The translations under genes and the position numbers were made by a program. From contig NZ_JAUTDR010000007.1 of the NCBI RefSeq assembly GCF_030649675.1, positions 124,001 through 188,000 of the forward strand: DNA of 64,000 nt, given 5' to 3'. The notes beneath the pieces are model-generated. The model was not told the DNA's origin. It searched no databases and saw only the letters and a list, made by a program, of their open reading frames with translations. The DNA comes from Haliea sp. E1-2-M8 (lineage in GTDB: Bacteria > Pseudomonadota > Gammaproteobacteria > Pseudomonadales > Halieaceae). Below, piece after piece: positions 9,474 to 23,150 of this stretch; within the stretch, counting starts at the first letter, position 1, and every line of letters begins with the position of its first letter.

Positions 9474-11456
9474 TTGAGTATGACAGATGGTGATCGCGCG
9501 ACGCCGCGATTCATGGTGGACAAGGCAGTCTTCTGGCCCGCCAGCGCTGCGCTTTTTGCCCTGGTGTTGTTCGCCGGTCTGAAGCCGAAGCTCAGCGAGG
9601 GTCTTTTTCAGAGGCTGCAGGACGCTATTGTCCTCTACGCGAGCTGGTACTACGTGCTTGTGGTCGCAATTATCCTGATCAGTGTGGCCATTTTCAGCCT
9701 CTCGCGTTTTGGTGACATAAAACTGGGGCCGGATCACGCTGAACCCGCTTACGCCTACCCGTCATGGATCGCGATGCTGTTTGCCGCCGGCATGGGTATT
9801 GGGTTGATGTTTTTTGGGGTGGCGGAGCCGGTGATGCACTTCCTGACGCCGCCCCAGGGTGAGGGCGGGACCGTACCCGCGGCTCGCGAAGCCATGAACC
9901 TGACTTTCTTCCACTGGGGATTACATGCCTGGGGCATCTATGCGATTGTTGCCCTGGTATTGGCCTACTTCGCCTACCGCCACGACCTGCCATTGACCAT
10001 GCGCTCCGCTTTCTACCCGTTGATCGGTGAGCGGATCTACGGCCGTGCCGGCGCCACGATCGATGTGTTTGCGATTGTTTGTACTACCTGCGGTATTGCA
10101 ACCAGCCTCGGTTTCGGCGTGCTGCAGATCAATTCCGGGCTTTCCTACCTGTTCGGCATAGCGATCAGCCCCGGGATTCAGGTCGTGTTGATACTGTGCA
10201 CCCTGGGCCTGGCCGGGGTGTCGGTGGTGCTGGGGCTGGATGCTGGCATCAAGCGCCTGTCGGAACTCAACCTGAGCCTTGCTGCCCTGCTCCTGATCAC
10301 GGTGCTGCTGGCCGGTCCGACCGTCATTGTGCTGCAGGCGACCATCGAGAATTTTGGCGCCTACATTGGAGAACTTGTTGCCAAGACCTTCAACCTGTAT
10401 GCCTACGACCCGACCGACTGGCTGGGTGGCTGGACTATCTTCTACTGGGGCTGGTGGCTCAGCTGGGCACCTTTTGTCGGCCTGTTCATTGCCCGCATCT
10501 CCCGTGGGCGGACCATTCGCGAATTCGTCCTCGGTGCCATGATCGTACCTTGCGGGTTCACCCTGTTGTGGATGGGAATTTTTGGCAACAGCGCTATTGA
10601 GCTGATTCTGCACGGCAACCAGAACGGGCTCGGGGCGGCGGTCAGCGACAATCAGGCCATTGCCCTGTTTCGTTTTTTCGAGTTCCTGCCGCAGTCGACT
10701 CTATTGTCCGGCGTGGCCCTGCTCATGGTGGTGGTGTTCTTCGTTACCTCGGCGGACAGCGGTGCAATGGTGCTCAACATGCTTTCGGCCCACGGCCGGG
10801 ACGACACCGGGCCCCTGCAGCGCCTGTACTGGGTCGGGGTTATTGGTGCGACGTCGATTGTTCTGCTGCTTGCCGGTGGCCTGGCTGCGCTGCAGACGGC
10901 TGCAATAGTCACTGCACTGCCGTTCTCCCTGGCCTTGCTGGGCGCAATTTGGGGGCTTGGCCGGGCCCTGAGTCGGGATGCTGCCCGGCGCGATATACAC
11001 AGCGTGGCACCGCTGGTCACATCGCCCGGGGATTGGCGCGAGCGGCTGGCCAACCTGTTACAGCATCCGGGTGACAGCAGCGTCCACGCCTTTCAGCGGG
11101 ACCTGGTATTGCCCGCGCTGAGGGCTTTTGCCGCGGAGTTGCAGCTGCACGAGGTAGCGGCGAAGGTGGTGAATGCGATTGCCGAAGAGGGATCGGTGCG
11201 GCTCGAAGTAAGCCATGCCGATACCATGGATTTCGTCTATGAAGTGCGTTGCCGCGCCCATCCCAGGCCGGTCGAGACGGCGGTCGACACACCGCTGGAT
11301 GCGCTGGGCGACGCGGACAAATACTATCGGGCAGAGGTCCACCTGTTCCGGGGCGGGCAGGACTACGATGTCATGGGCTGGAGCCGCGAGCAGATCATGC
11401 ACGACCTGCTATGGCAGTACGAGAACCACCTGCAGTTCCTGCGCTCGATGCGCTAG
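9474..11456 (+). CDS. betT: BCCT family transporter, BetT type
   Basis: About 660 residues, matching the long BetT class. Twelve hydrophobic segments are seen; signature stretches are GMGIGLMFFGVAEPVMHF and the aromatic WTIFYWGWWLSWAPF region that forms the cation-binding site for betaine or choline. A ~150-residue hydrophilic C-terminal tail follows, typical of osmosensing BetT proteins. The family takes up choline, betaine, carnitine or DMSP by ion symport. A GGAGG at 9462-9466 lies seven bases before a TTG (9474) and thirteen before an ATG (9480), which favours the TTG start. No bet dehydrogenase genes are adjacent, so the substrate is not settled. Confidence 0.85.
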   Translation: MSMTDGDRATPRFMVDKAVFWPASAALFALVLFAGLKPKLSEGLFQRLQDAIVLYASWYYVLVVAIILISVAIFSLSRFGDIKLGPDHAEPAYAYPSWIAMLFAAGMGIGLMFFGVAEPVMHFLTPPQGEGGTVPAAREAMNLTFFHWGLHAWGIYAIVALVLAYFAYRHDLPLTMRSAFYPLIGERIYGRAGATIDVFAIVCTTCGIATSLGFGVLQINSGLSYLFGIAISPGIQVVLILCTLGLAGVSVVLGLDAGIKRLSELNLSLAALLLITVLLAGPTVIVLQATIENFGAYIGELVAKTFNLYAYDPTDWLGGWTIFYWGWWLSWAPFVGLFIARISRGRTIREFVLGAMIVPCGFTLLWMGIFGNSAIELILHGNQNGLGAAVSDNQAIALFRFFEFLPQSTLLSGVALLMVVVFFVTSADSGAMVLNMLSAHGRDDTGPLQRLYWVGVIGATSIVLLLAGGLAALQTAAIVTALPFSLALLGAIWGLGRALSRDAARRDIHSVAPLVTSPGDWRERLANLLQHPGDSSVHAFQRDLVLPALRAFAAELQLHEVAAKVVNAIAEEGSVRLEVSHADTMDFVYEVRCRAHPRPVETAVDTPLDALGDADKYYRAEVHLFRGGQDYDVMGWSREQIMHDLLWQYENHLQFLRSMR

Positions 11457-11581
11457 GAGATTTGGTACTGAATCTTCCCGGTAGTGGGGCCAGGTCTCGC
11501 TGTGGCGCAGCGTTTCCTGGCGGGGATTTTCTGTGTTAAGACTGCGCGCCTTGTTTCCTGTCTATCTGGAGGGCGCTGCCC

Positions 11582-12337
11582 ATGACACGGTTTGACGGTA
11601 AGGTGGCATTCATCACCGGGGCGGCCTCCGGCATCGGGCTGGCGACAGTGGCCCGGCTGGGGCGCGAGGGCGCAAAGGTGTACGCGTCCGACATCAACGC
11701 CGAGCTACTGGCGCGGGAAACCGCGCGCCTGAGCGGGGAGGGGCTGGACATCCACACCCGGGTGCTGGATGTGACTGACGAAACAGACTGTCGCGCGGCG
11801 GTCGAAGAATGCCTGGCCAAATTTGGCAGGCTGGATATTCTTTGCAACGTAGCCGGAATGGTCCTTACCAAGAACTTCCTCGATGTCAGTGCAGAGGAGT
11901 GGGACTGGGTGATGACGGTCAACACCCGCTCGGTATTCGTGCTCTGTCAGGCGGCAATGCCGCATCTGCTGGAGACCAGCGGCAACATCGTCAATATTTC
12001 ATCCGCGGCCGGATTGCAGGGGCTGCCTTACAATAGCGCCTACTGCGCCAGCAAGGGCGCCGTGCTGTTGCTGTCGAAGTCACTGGCGGTGGAATTCGCC
12101 AGTCGCGGTGTGCGGGTAAACGCCGTGTGCCCCGGGGCCGTGGACACGCCGCTGGTGAAGAACATCCAGATCCCCGAGGGTGCCGATATGGCGCTCTACG
12201 GACGCATGTTCCCGCTCACGGGATATTACGCCCAGCCAGAGGAAATCGCGGGTGCTGTCGCCTATCTCGCCTCCGACGAGGCGAAATTCGTCACCGGCTC
12301 GGCGCTGGTTATAGATGGCGGCCAGACTGCGGTCTGA
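11582..12337 (+). CDS. Short-chain dehydrogenase/reductase
   Basis: A 251-residue classical SDR. The N-terminal NAD(P) loop is TGAASGIG, the structural motif is NVAG, and the catalytic Ser/Tyr/Lys are in ISSAAG and YNSAYCASK. The C-terminal region has the usual PGAVDTP and ALVIDGG. Asp in YASDINAE after beta-2 suggests NAD+ rather than NADP+. The family oxidises or reduces alcohols, ketones or sugars; the substrate is not evident. The gene stands alone after the transporter and converges with the deacetylase-like gene. Confidence 0.88.
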   Translation: MTRFDGKVAFITGAASGIGLATVARLGREGAKVYASDINAELLARETARLSGEGLDIHTRVLDVTDETDCRAAVEECLAKFGRLDILCNVAGMVLTKNFLDVSAEEWDWVMTVNTRSVFVLCQAAMPHLLETSGNIVNISSAAGLQGLPYNSAYCASKGAVLLLSKSLAVEFASRGVRVNAVCPGAVDTPLVKNIQIPEGADMALYGRMFPLTGYYAQPEEIAGAVAYLASDEAKFVTGSALVIDGGQTAV

Positions 12338-12361
12338 GCTGACTCCAGACCGGGCCGGGGC

Positions 12362-13378
12362 TCAAGACCCCAGGCCGCGGAAGAACTGCTGCACATTGGT
12401 GCTGAGAGACTCCAGGTCGTAACCCCCTTCCTGCACCACCAGGGTTGGCAGTGACAGCTCGCCGATCGCAGTGCCCAGGCGCGCGAAGCCCTCGCTGGTG
12501 ACAGCCACCTTGGCCTGGGGGTCGTCCTTGTAGATGTCAAAGCCCAGTGCCAGCACCAAAGCGTCGGGCTGAAACAGGGTGACGGCTGCCAGTCCCTCTT
12601 CCAGCCTGGCGAAGAAGTCCTCCTCGGAGGAACCATGGGGCATGGGCAGATTGATGTTGTAGCCCAGCCCTTCACCTGCGCCGCGCTCGTCCTCGAACCC
12701 GCTGACTACCGGGTAGAAATTGGTCGGATCGCCGTGGATGGAGACGTAGAGCACGTCGCTGCGGTGGTAGAAGATGTCCTGGATGCCCTGGCCGTGGTGC
12801 ATATCGGTGTCGAGGATGGCGATGCGCGGGAAACGCGAAGTCAGGTGCTGGGCGGCGATGGCGGCGTTATTCAAGTAGCAAAAGCCGCCCGCGGCGTCGC
12901 GGCGGGCGTGATGTCCCGGGGGGCGGCAGACTGCGTAGGCGCTGCGGTCGCCCGCCAGCAGCGCCTCGGCTGCGGCGATCGCGACCTGGGCCGACCAGTA
13001 GGCGGCGTGCCAGGTATTGGCGCCGACCGGGCAGCTGCCGTCGGCCAGGTAGCGCGCCGCCTCCGCCAGGATCCCGCGCAGGGCATTGGGTTCGCGCACG
13101 AAGATATTGGACATCACCTCATCGCCCCAGTCCTCGGGGATCTCCTTCCAGCGCCGGTGTGCCGACTGCAGGAAGCGCAGATAGCTCAGGTCGTGCACCC
13201 GGGAAATGGGCCCGGCGCCCCGATCCACCGGCTCGGAGACTTTCACCCCCAGCTCTCGCAGCCCCTCCAGCATATGCCCGGTGCGGTCCGGCACTTCCTG
13301 GGGCTGGCGCATCTGGCCGCGGGTGAAGTAGGTTTTGGGAATGTGCTGGTCCTGGGCGGAATGGAAAAAGGCCTGCAT
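12362..13378 (-). CDS. Histone-deacetylase-family amidohydrolase
   Basis: 338 residues from the ATG at 13378 (MQAFFHSAQDQHIPK); the frame extends further upstream but without family features. It carries arginase/deacetylase-fold motifs: the active-site histidines in RPPGHHARRD, GGFCYLNNAAIAA, the Zn ligands in ILDTDMHHGQGIQDIFY, and the C-terminal VVQEGGYDLESL. Bacterial members deacetylate acetylpolyamines (AphA-type) or other N-acetyl amines. It ends 24 bases from the convergent SDR stop. Confidence 0.87.
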   Translation of the reverse strand: MQAFFHSAQDQHIPKTYFTRGQMRQPQEVPDRTGHMLEGLRELGVKVSEPVDRGAGPISRVHDLSYLRFLQSAHRRWKEIPEDWGDEVMSNIFVREPNALRGILAEAARYLADGSCPVGANTWHAAYWSAQVAIAAAEALLAGDRSAYAVCRPPGHHARRDAAGGFCYLNNAAIAAQHLTSRFPRIAILDTDMHHGQGIQDIFYHRSDVLYVSIHGDPTNFYPVVSGFEDERGAGEGLGYNINLPMPHGSSEEDFFARLEEGLAAVTLFQPDALVLALGFDIYKDDPQAKVAVTSEGFARLGTAIGELSLPTLVVQEGGYDLESLSTNVQQFFRGLGS

Positions 13379-13727
13379 CGGATAATCTCTTGTATTTGGG
13401 TGCGCCCAGTATAGAGAGCTGGTCGCCGAGGTCAAAAGCCGAAAACTGCGCCGCCTGTGCTATGCTGCTTTCATGTTCAGTGTGCACCCTATCGTTGTCT
13501 TCTTTATGGAAACCCGGGCCCAGAGTATCGCCGGCGTCTTCCTCGTGCGCGGCGATCAGGCTTCCCTGCCGGCCTGATCGTCGCGCCACCCCCGCAAGCA
13601 GAATCCTGATCCAACCAGCGCTTGTTGCTGCCTGATTCGGCGGCCTTCGCGCTTCACCAACCATTGCAGAAGCACCTTGTCTGCCAGCACTCGCGGCAGG
13701 CAGTCCAGGGTGATGGAGTATTTCGTG
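13379..13727. other. Intergenic stretch without a convincing gene
   Basis: A 349-base gap between the divergent deacetylase-like gene and rnk. It should hold both promoters. A 34-codon plus-strand frame (13473-13577) and a 63-codon minus-strand frame (13556-13747) exist, but neither has a recognisable domain or a good ribosome site. The second runs into the start of rnk. Confidence 0.5.
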
Positions 13728-14135
13728 ATGAACAGAACAGCGATCAATTCCCCAATAACGGTCCGCGAGAGCGACTACCGCCGCCTGCAGGCAGCTATCG
13801 AACACCACGAGGGCCCGCAGGCGGATGCCCTGGACGAAGAGTTGGCCCGCGCCGACACGGTGCCCGACGACGAGTTTCCGGGGGGGATCGTCAACATGCA
13901 TTCCCGGGTGACTTTCGAGGACACCGACGCCGGGCAGGACACCACCGTGACGCTGGTCTATCCTCAGGAAGCCGACGTGGACAAGATGCGGGTTTCCGTA
14001 TTGACCCCGGTGGGGAGTGCGCTGATCGGCCTGGCAGTGGGTGGCGAGATCGAATGGCCGTTGCCCTCGGGGCGCGTACGCCATCTGCGGGTCAAGTCTG
14101 TGGTGCAGGGGAACGGTTCCCTGGGCGACCAGTGA
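13728..14135 (+). CDS. rnk: Regulator of nucleoside diphosphate kinase (Rnk)
   Basis: 135 residues, close to E. coli Rnk (136). The C-terminal half is the GreA/GreB-like FKBP-fold domain (VTLVYPQEADVDKMRVSVLTP, then SALIGLAVGGEIEWPLPSG). The N-terminal part (ITVRESDYRRLQAAIEHH) matches the short coiled-coil of Rnk. Rnk binds RNA polymerase and competes with Gre factors; it also affects nucleoside diphosphate kinase levels. The ATG at 13728 is supported by GGAG at 13715-13718. The gene is monocistronic and converges with the dihydroorotate-dehydrogenase-like gene. Confidence 0.9.
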   Translation: MNRTAINSPITVRESDYRRLQAAIEHHEGPQADALDEELARADTVPDDEFPGGIVNMHSRVTFEDTDAGQDTTVTLVYPQEADVDKMRVSVLTPVGSALIGLAVGGEIEWPLPSGRVRHLRVKSVVQGNGSLGDQ

Positions 14136-14144
14136 ACAATTGCG

Positions 14145-15150
14145 CTAGAAACGCACCCCGTCCGGCACTGAGTAGCTATCCAGTACATCGATGTAGTTGG
14201 CGCGCGCGTAGTCCGCGGGATTCGGGGCGTGGCGGCAGCTCAGGCTGCCCCGCAGCTGGTCGACGGAGCTGTACTCCTTGACCTCCAGCCAGCGCTGCAT
14301 GTCGGCCAACAGGGTTGCGATGAGCCCCGGCCCCTGTTGCAGCAGGGCGCTGCACAGGTGCACCACGTCGGCCCCGGCGAGCAGGGCCTTGAGCGCATCC
14401 GCAGCGGTATGGAAACCGCCGGTTACCGCGATATCGCAGGTCGTGTGACCGCAGAGCATGCCCGCCCAGCGCACCCGCAGCAGCGACTCGATGGAGCTGG
14501 ACAGGTCCAGTTTGGGTAGCATTGTCAGAGTGTCCAGATCGATATCCGGCTGATAGAAACGGTTGAACAGGCACACCCCCTGGACCCCGGCTTGCTCCAG
14601 CTTGCGGACGAAATCCAGTGGCGCGCTGAATTGGGACGAGAGTTTCACCGTTACCGGAATGCTGACCTTTGGCCGCAGTGCCGCGGCGATGTCGAGGTAG
14701 CGCTGCTCGACTGCGAGAGCGGTTTCCCTGATGTCGCCCGGGACGTAGTAGACGTTCAGCTCCAGTGCATCGGCACCGGCATCCTGGATGGCTAAAGCAC
14801 ACTCCAGCCAGCCGCCGGCGGTGACGCCGTTGAGGCTGGCAAGCACCGGGATATCCAGCGCGGATTTGAGCTGCTGCAGGTTCTCCAGGTACTGGTCCTC
14901 GCTGGATTTGTACTCTGCGGGAATCGGCCGGAAACTGGTGGCTTCGCCGTGGCCCAGGGACTGCTCATCCAGGAAGCGGTCGAGCAGGGCGTGCTCCTGC
15001 TGGATCTTCTCCTCGAACAGGGACGGCATGACGATCGCTGCGGCGCCGGCGTCCTGCAGGCGCAGGGCGCTGTCGAGCCTGCCGGTCAGGGGTGAGGAGG
15101 AGGGCACGAACGGATTTTTCAGGGGCAGGCCCAGATAGCGGGTGGTCAGG

Positions 15151-15158
<8 letters not shown>
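14145..15158 (-). CDS. Dihydroorotate dehydrogenase-like flavoprotein
   Basis: 337 residues from the ATG at 15158 (MADLTTRYLGLPLKNPF). The TIM-barrel FMN fold of class 1 DHODs is seen: PFVPSSSPLTG, LASLNGVTAGGW, ALELNVYY, IPVTVKLSSQ and AVTGGFHTAADALKALLAGA near the phosphate-binding end. It is a DHOD-like protein rather than PyrD. Such genes often lie directly after nifJ, as here, where the start overlaps the end of nifJ by eight bases. The function is unproven; coupling of the flavin to reduced ferredoxin is an inference from this association. Confidence 0.85.
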
Positions 15159-18798
<3,640 letters not shown>

Positions 18799-18950
18799 AA
18801 GTAACATCCCATACGCAATTGCTGCAGGCTTCAATATAGTTCACCCTGCAGATCGGGTACTTGATCGGCATCATGGCCTGGGTGGGATCAGGGGTTGGAT
18901 GGGTTGCGGTGGCAGGGGCGTGATACGCGAACAGGCCCGCGGCTCCCGGG

Positions 18951-19457
18951 TCAGGGAACCAGTTTTGCCGGTGGTGCAATGCCCTCAACGCTGACTTCCG
19001 GGTCCAGGCCCCTGATCAGGGTTTCAAACACGTCAACTTCACTGGCCGGAACGTCCACCATGATAAGGATGTTGCCGTCCTCGATGGCCTGCTCGAACTC
19101 CTGCAGGCGTGAACTGGGAAAGGCGGCCCCGGCCATGCTGGTCAGCAGACCGCCGATCCCGGCACCGAACAGGCCGGTCAGCAGCACGAAGCCACCGCCG
19201 ATCACGATGCCTGCCGGGGGAAAGGCGAGGGCGGTGAGGCCCGCGAGCGCGCCCGCGCTGCCGCCCAGTGCCAGCCCGCGTTCATAGCCGGCCAGGAAGT
19301 CGTCCGCCTCGGGGCCGGCATCGGGCAGGTCCTCCATGTCGACGCCGTGGCGGGCCAGGGCGTAGATATGCTCTTCTGCAATACCGTTGTTCCTGAGGTC
19401 CGCCACCACCTGGCGGGCGTGCTCCAGGTCCGGGGACAAAAAACACAGTCTCTTCAT
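18951..19457 (-). CDS. Glycine-rich DUF1269-like membrane protein
   Basis: 168 residues with a soluble N-terminal ferredoxin-like segment (RLCFLSPDLEHARQVVADL), a glycine-rich double membrane segment (GGSAGALAGLTALAFPPAGI, then FVLLTGLFGAGIGGLLTSM), and a short C-terminal domain with VDVPASEVDVFETLI. This resembles DUF1269/general-stress-like proteins of unknown function. It follows the small membrane ORF at 19476-19598 on the same strand and may be co-transcribed with it. Confidence 0.6.
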   Translation of the reverse strand: MKRLCFLSPDLEHARQVVADLRNNGIAEEHIYALARHGVDMEDLPDAGPEADDFLAGYERGLALGGSAGALAGLTALAFPPAGIVIGGGFVLLTGLFGAGIGGLLTSMAGAAFPSSRLQEFEQAIEDGNILIMVDVPASEVDVFETLIRGLDPEVSVEGIAPPAKLVP

Positions 19458-19475
19458 GCCGAATCCTTGCGTTTG

Positions 19476-19598
19476 CTAGCCGATGTATCTGGCGAACAGG
19501 ATGATCACGACCGTGAGGCCGATAAGGGTGCCCACTATGATGAGTCCGTTCCTGAATGCCGCGCTGTCTTTACTCACGCTACCCACCTCGCTATTCAT
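19476..19598 (-). CDS. Small single-span membrane protein
   Basis: A 40-codon frame ending 18 bases before the DUF1269-like gene. It encodes one predicted membrane helix (LIIVGTLIGLTVVIILFARY) with a short polar N-terminus. The ATG at 19598 has a poor ribosome site. A GTG seven codons later has GAGG about eight bases upstream and would give 33 residues. The hydrophobic stretch and tight spacing suggest a real small gene; no family is recognised. Confidence 0.5.
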   Translation of the reverse strand: MNSEVGSVSKDSAAFRNGLIIVGTLIGLTVVIILFARYIG

Positions 19599-19672
19599 TA
19601 CCTGTTACTAATGTAGCTGATGCGGGCAGAATTGACAGGCTGATTTGCCGGTGGGGTGATGGCCTTCTGGTC

Positions 19673-20308
19673 TCAGGAGAACGCGGGCATCCAGCCGCCG
19701 GAATCCTTCCAGCGGTTGACGATCTCGCAGAACAGTTCGGCGGTGCGCTCCGCGTCGTAGGCGGCGGAGTGTGCCTCGGCGTTGTCGAAGGCGACCCCGG
19801 CTTCCTTGCAGGCCTTGGCCAGGACAGTCTGGCCGTAGGCCAGGCCCGCGAGGGTGGCGGTGTCAAAGAACGAGAAGGGGTGGAAGGGATTGCGCTTGAT
19901 AGCGCAGCGCTCCACGGCGGCGTTGACGAAGCCGGCGTCGAAATGGGCGTTGTGACCCACCAGGATGGCGCGGTTGCAGCTCTGGTCGCGCACCTCCTTG
20001 CGCACCACCTTGAACAGCTCGTCGAAGGCTTGCGCCTCGTCGACCGCTTCCCGGAAGGGGTGCCAGGGGTCGATGCCGGTGAAATCCAGCGCCGCCTGCT
20101 CGATGTTGGCGCCTTCGAATGGCTTGACATGAAAATTGAAGGTGCGGTGCACGCCCAGATTGCCGTCCTCGTCCATGCGCACAATGGTGGCTGCGATTTC
20201 CAGGATGGCGTCGGTGGCGGCGACGAAGCCGCCGGTCTCGACGTCGACCACCACCGGCAGGAAGCCGCGAAAGCGGTCGCAGATGCGCTGCCCGCTGGCT
20301 TCAGTCAA
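19673..20308 (-). CDS. rnt: Ribonuclease T
   Basis: A 211-residue DEDDh exonuclease. The motifs are [10 protein letters not shown] (Exo I, D and E), [12 protein letters not shown] (Exo II) and [15 protein letters not shown] (Exo III, catalytic His and final Asp). The N-terminus ([16 protein letters not shown]) and length match RNase T rather than the DNA polymerase III epsilon subunit. RNase T trims the 3' ends of tRNAs and other stable RNAs as a homodimer. Its start overlaps the pyrC stop by four bases (ATGA), implying translational coupling. Confidence 0.93.
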   Translation of the reverse strand: MTEASGQRICDRFRGFLPVVVDVETGGFVAATDAILEIAATIVRMDEDGNLGVHRTFNFHVKPFEGANIEQAALDFTGIDPWHPFREAVDEAQAFDELFKVVRKEVRDQSCNRAILVGHNAHFDAGFVNAAVERCAIKRNPFHPFSFFDTATLAGLAYGQTVLAKACKEAGVAFDNAEAHSAAYDAERTAELFCEIVNRWKDSGGWMPAFS

Positions 20309-21357
20309 ACCGCCGTGTCCCGGTACAGTACCCGCCAGTGCACGGCTTCCCCGGCTCGTAGCGGAGTGAGCGTGGTGTCGCCCAGGGGCTGGCTGGCCGG
20401 CACCTGCCAGCTGTCCTTGCGCAGGGTAATGCGGTCGCTGTTGCGCGGCAGGCGGTAGAAGTCCGGCCCGAAGTGGCTGGCGAAACCCTCCAGCAGCGCC
20501 AGGGCGCCCTCGTTCTCGAACACTTCCGCATATAGCTCGATGGCGGCATGGGCGGTGTAGCAGCCGGCACAGCCGCAGGCCGTCTCCTTGCTCGCGGTGC
20601 TGTGGGGCGCGGAGTCGGTACCGAGGAAGAACTTCGGGCTGCCGGAGCAGGCCGCGCGGATCAGCGCCTGCTGGTGGGTATTGCGCTTCAGCACCGGCAG
20701 GCAGTAAAGGTGCGGCCGGATGCCCCCCACCAGCAAGTCGTTGCGGTTCAGCAGCAGGTGGTGGGCGGTAATGGTGGCGGCCACGGTGGTCGGCGAGGTG
20801 CTGACAAAGTCCACCGCATCGGCGGTGGTGATGTGCTCCAATGCCACCCGCAAACCCGGGAAACGCTGCACGATCGGCGCCAGATGGCGGTCAATGAACA
20901 CTTTTTCCCGATCAAAAATATCGATCCCGGTAGCGGTGACCTCGCCGTGCACCAGCAGCGGCAGGTCCACCGCCTGCATGGCTTCCAGGGTCGGATACAG
21001 GGCCTCCAGCTGGGCTACACCGGCATCCGAATTGGTGGTGGCGCCCGCGGGGTAGAGCTTGACCGCATGTACGAACTCGCAGTCCGCAGCGCGCTGGATT
21101 TCGGCGGGGTCGGTGCGGTCAGTCAGGTACAGGGTCATCAGCGGTTCGAACTGCCGTGGCAGGCCGGCCATGGCGGCCAGGATACGGTCCCGGTAGGCGC
21201 CGGCCGCCGCCACCGTGGTCACCGGCGGGGTCAGGTTCGGCATCACAATGGCGCGGCCGAAATACCGTGCCATGTCGGCGCAGGTATGGGGCAGGGCGGC
21301 ATCGTCGCGCAGGTGTACGTGCCAGTCGTCGGGGCGGGTAATGGTGAGTTCAGTCAC
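20305..21357 (-). CDS. pyrC: Dihydroorotase
   Basis: 350 residues of the PyrC (class II dihydroorotase) type. The metal-binding DDWHVHLRD is near the N-terminus, followed by [18 protein letters not shown] and the [10 protein letters not shown] catalytic Asp region. It cyclises N-carbamoyl-L-aspartate to dihydroorotate, the third step of pyrimidine synthesis. It is the first gene of a pyrC-rnt pair, an arrangement seen in other gammaproteobacteria, and is divergent from argG. Confidence 0.95.
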   Translation of the reverse strand: MTELTITRPDDWHVHLRDDAALPHTCADMARYFGRAIVMPNLTPPVTTVAAAGAYRDRILAAMAGLPRQFEPLMTLYLTDRTDPAEIQRAADCEFVHAVKLYPAGATTNSDAGVAQLEALYPTLEAMQAVDLPLLVHGEVTATGIDIFDREKVFIDRHLAPIVQRFPGLRVALEHITTADAVDFVSTSPTTVAATITAHHLLLNRNDLLVGGIRPHLYCLPVLKRNTHQQALIRAACSGSPKFFLGTDSAPHSTASKETACGCAGCYTAHAAIELYAEVFENEGALALLEGFASHFGPDFYRLPRNSDRITLRKDSWQVPASQPLGDTTLTPLRAGEAVHWRVLYRDTAV

Positions 21358-21488
21358 AGGGGGCCAGGGCAGGGAATGTCAGCCGGGATGGTAACGTAAA
21401 CCCCACGTCACTGGAATACGGGCTGGGAATCACCCGGCGCCCCGGAGTAGAATACCGGCCCTTTAAAGCCCTGCAAACGGAGCAAATC

Positions 21489-22709
21489 ATGTCTGACGTC
21501 AAGAAAGTGGTGCTGGCCTATTCCGGCGGCCTGGATACCTCGGTCATCGTGCGCTGGCTGCAGGACAATTACGGCTGCGAGGTGGTGACCTTTACCGCGG
21601 ACATCGGCCAGGGTGAAGAAGTCGAGCCCGCCCGCGCCAAGGCCAAGGCCATGGGCGTGAAGGAGATCTATATCGATGATCTGCGCGAAGAATTCGTGCG
21701 CGACTTCGTCTATCCCATGTTCCGCGCCAACACCGTCTATGAGGGTGAGTACCTGCTGGGGACCTCCATCGCCCGCCCCCTGATCGCCAAGCGGCTGATT
21801 GAGATCGCCAACGAGACCGGCGCCGAGGCCATTTCCCACGGCGCTACCGGCAAGGGCAACGACCAGGTCCGCTTCGAGCTGGGCGCCTATGCGCTCAAGC
21901 CCGGGATCAAGGTGATCGCCCCCTGGCGCGAGTGGGACCTGACCTCGCGGGAAACGCTGATGGCCTACTGCAAGGAGCGGGATATCCCGGTCGACTTCAG
22001 CAGCGCCAAGAAGAAATCCCCCTATTCCATGGACGCCAACCTGCTGCACATTTCCTATGAGGGCGGCATCCTGGAAGATCCCTGGGCGGAAGCCGAGGAA
22101 GACATGTGGCGTTGGAGCGTGAGCCCGGAGGCGGCACCCGACACCCCCACCTACATTGAGCTGGAGTTCGAGCGCGGTGACATCATCGCTATCGACGGCG
22201 AGCGCCTGAGCCCGGCTACCGTGCTGGAGCGCCTGAACAAGATCGGCGGCGCCAACGGTATCGGCCGCCTCGACCTGGTGGAGAACCGCTACGTGGGCAT
22301 GAAATCCCGTGGCTGCTACGAAACCCCCGGCGGTAGCATCATGCTCAAGGCCCACCGCGCGATCGAGTCCATCACCCTGGACCGGGAAGTTGCCCACCTG
22401 AAGGACGACCTGATGCCGCGCTATGCCGAGATGATCTACAACGGCTACTGGTGGTCACCGGAGCGGCAGATGCTGCAGACCGCGATCGACCAGAGCCAGC
22501 TGAATGTGAACGGCAAGGTGCGGCTGAAGCTGTACAAGGGCAATGTCATCCCCGCCGGGCGCCAGTCCGCCGACAGCCTGTTCGACGAAAGCATCGCTAC
22601 CTTCGAAGACGATGCCGGCGCCTACAACCAGAAGGATGCCGAGGGCTTTATCAAGCTCAACGCCCTGCGCATGCGCATCGCCGCGAACAAGGGGCGCAAG
22701 CTGTTCTGA
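21489..22709 (+). CDS. argG: Argininosuccinate synthase
   Basis: 406 residues, the usual length. The ATP-binding loop [11 protein letters not shown] is at the N-terminus. The family stretches [18 protein letters not shown] and [11 protein letters not shown] are present. It condenses citrulline and aspartate with ATP to argininosuccinate in arginine synthesis. A GGAG precedes the ATG. No other arg gene is adjacent. Confidence 0.97.
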   Translation: MSDVKKVVLAYSGGLDTSVIVRWLQDNYGCEVVTFTADIGQGEEVEPARAKAKAMGVKEIYIDDLREEFVRDFVYPMFRANTVYEGEYLLGTSIARPLIAKRLIEIANETGAEAISHGATGKGNDQVRFELGAYALKPGIKVIAPWREWDLTSRETLMAYCKERDIPVDFSSAKKKSPYSMDANLLHISYEGGILEDPWAEAEEDMWRWSVSPEAAPDTPTYIELEFERGDIIAIDGERLSPATVLERLNKIGGANGIGRLDLVENRYVGMKSRGCYETPGGSIMLKAHRAIESITLDREVAHLKDDLMPRYAEMIYNGYWWSPERQMLQTAIDQSQLNVNGKVRLKLYKGNVIPAGRQSADSLFDESIATFEDDAGAYNQKDAEGFIKLNALRMRIAANKGRKLF

Positions 22710-22742
22710 GCCCCGGTGCGCTGGGCCTGGAGTGATAGTGGG

Positions 22743-23096
22743 TCAGTTCAGCACCCGGTAGCCGCGCCCGCGCATGCAGTTCTTGGCCACCCGCTCGCGC
22801 TCCCGGTCATTCTTGATACCTGAGGTAGCACCGCCGCTGATGGCGCCGGTGGCCGCGCCCTCGGTACCGCTGCCCCGCACCGCGCCGATGGCACCCCCCA
22901 CCGCCGCTCCAACCCCGGCGCCGCGCGCCACGCCGCCGGCGACGTTAACTTCTTCGGCGAAGCGCTGGCATTCAGCCATATCCTGATGGTACTGGTTCAT
23001 GTCGACGCCCTTGGTATCGACGATGGGTCGGGGCGTGCCCGAGCACGCGACCAGGGCGAGGACTGCGACTGGCAACACCCTGTGTGGCAATTTCAT
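22743..23096 (-). CDS. Glycine-zipper lipoprotein
   Basis: 117 residues with a lipoprotein signal peptide (VLALVACS; Cys about residue 19). A central glycine zipper follows (GAGVGAAVGGAIGAVRG and GAATGAISGGATSG), and the end (KNCMRGRGYRVLN) resembles many small outer-membrane glycine-zipper proteins. The zipper probably packs in or along the membrane. Function unknown. It converges with argG. Confidence 0.75.
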   Translation of the reverse strand: MKLPHRVLPVAVLALVACSGTPRPIVDTKGVDMNQYHQDMAECQRFAEEVNVAGGVARGAGVGAAVGGAIGAVRGSGTEGAATGAISGGATSGIKNDRERERVAKNCMRGRGYRVLN

Positions 23097-23150
23097 AGTG
23101 ACCTCGTCGGCTTCAGTGCTCTGATTTTGGCAGCGAATGTTGCCAAGGGT

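Noticed and set aside
13473-13577. 34-codon plus-strand frame in the rnk upstream gap
   Set aside because: No ribosome site, no hydrophobic or domain pattern; not separable from chance.
21408-22397. 329-codon minus-strand frame
   Set aside because: Antisense to argG, with composition expected from a shadow frame.
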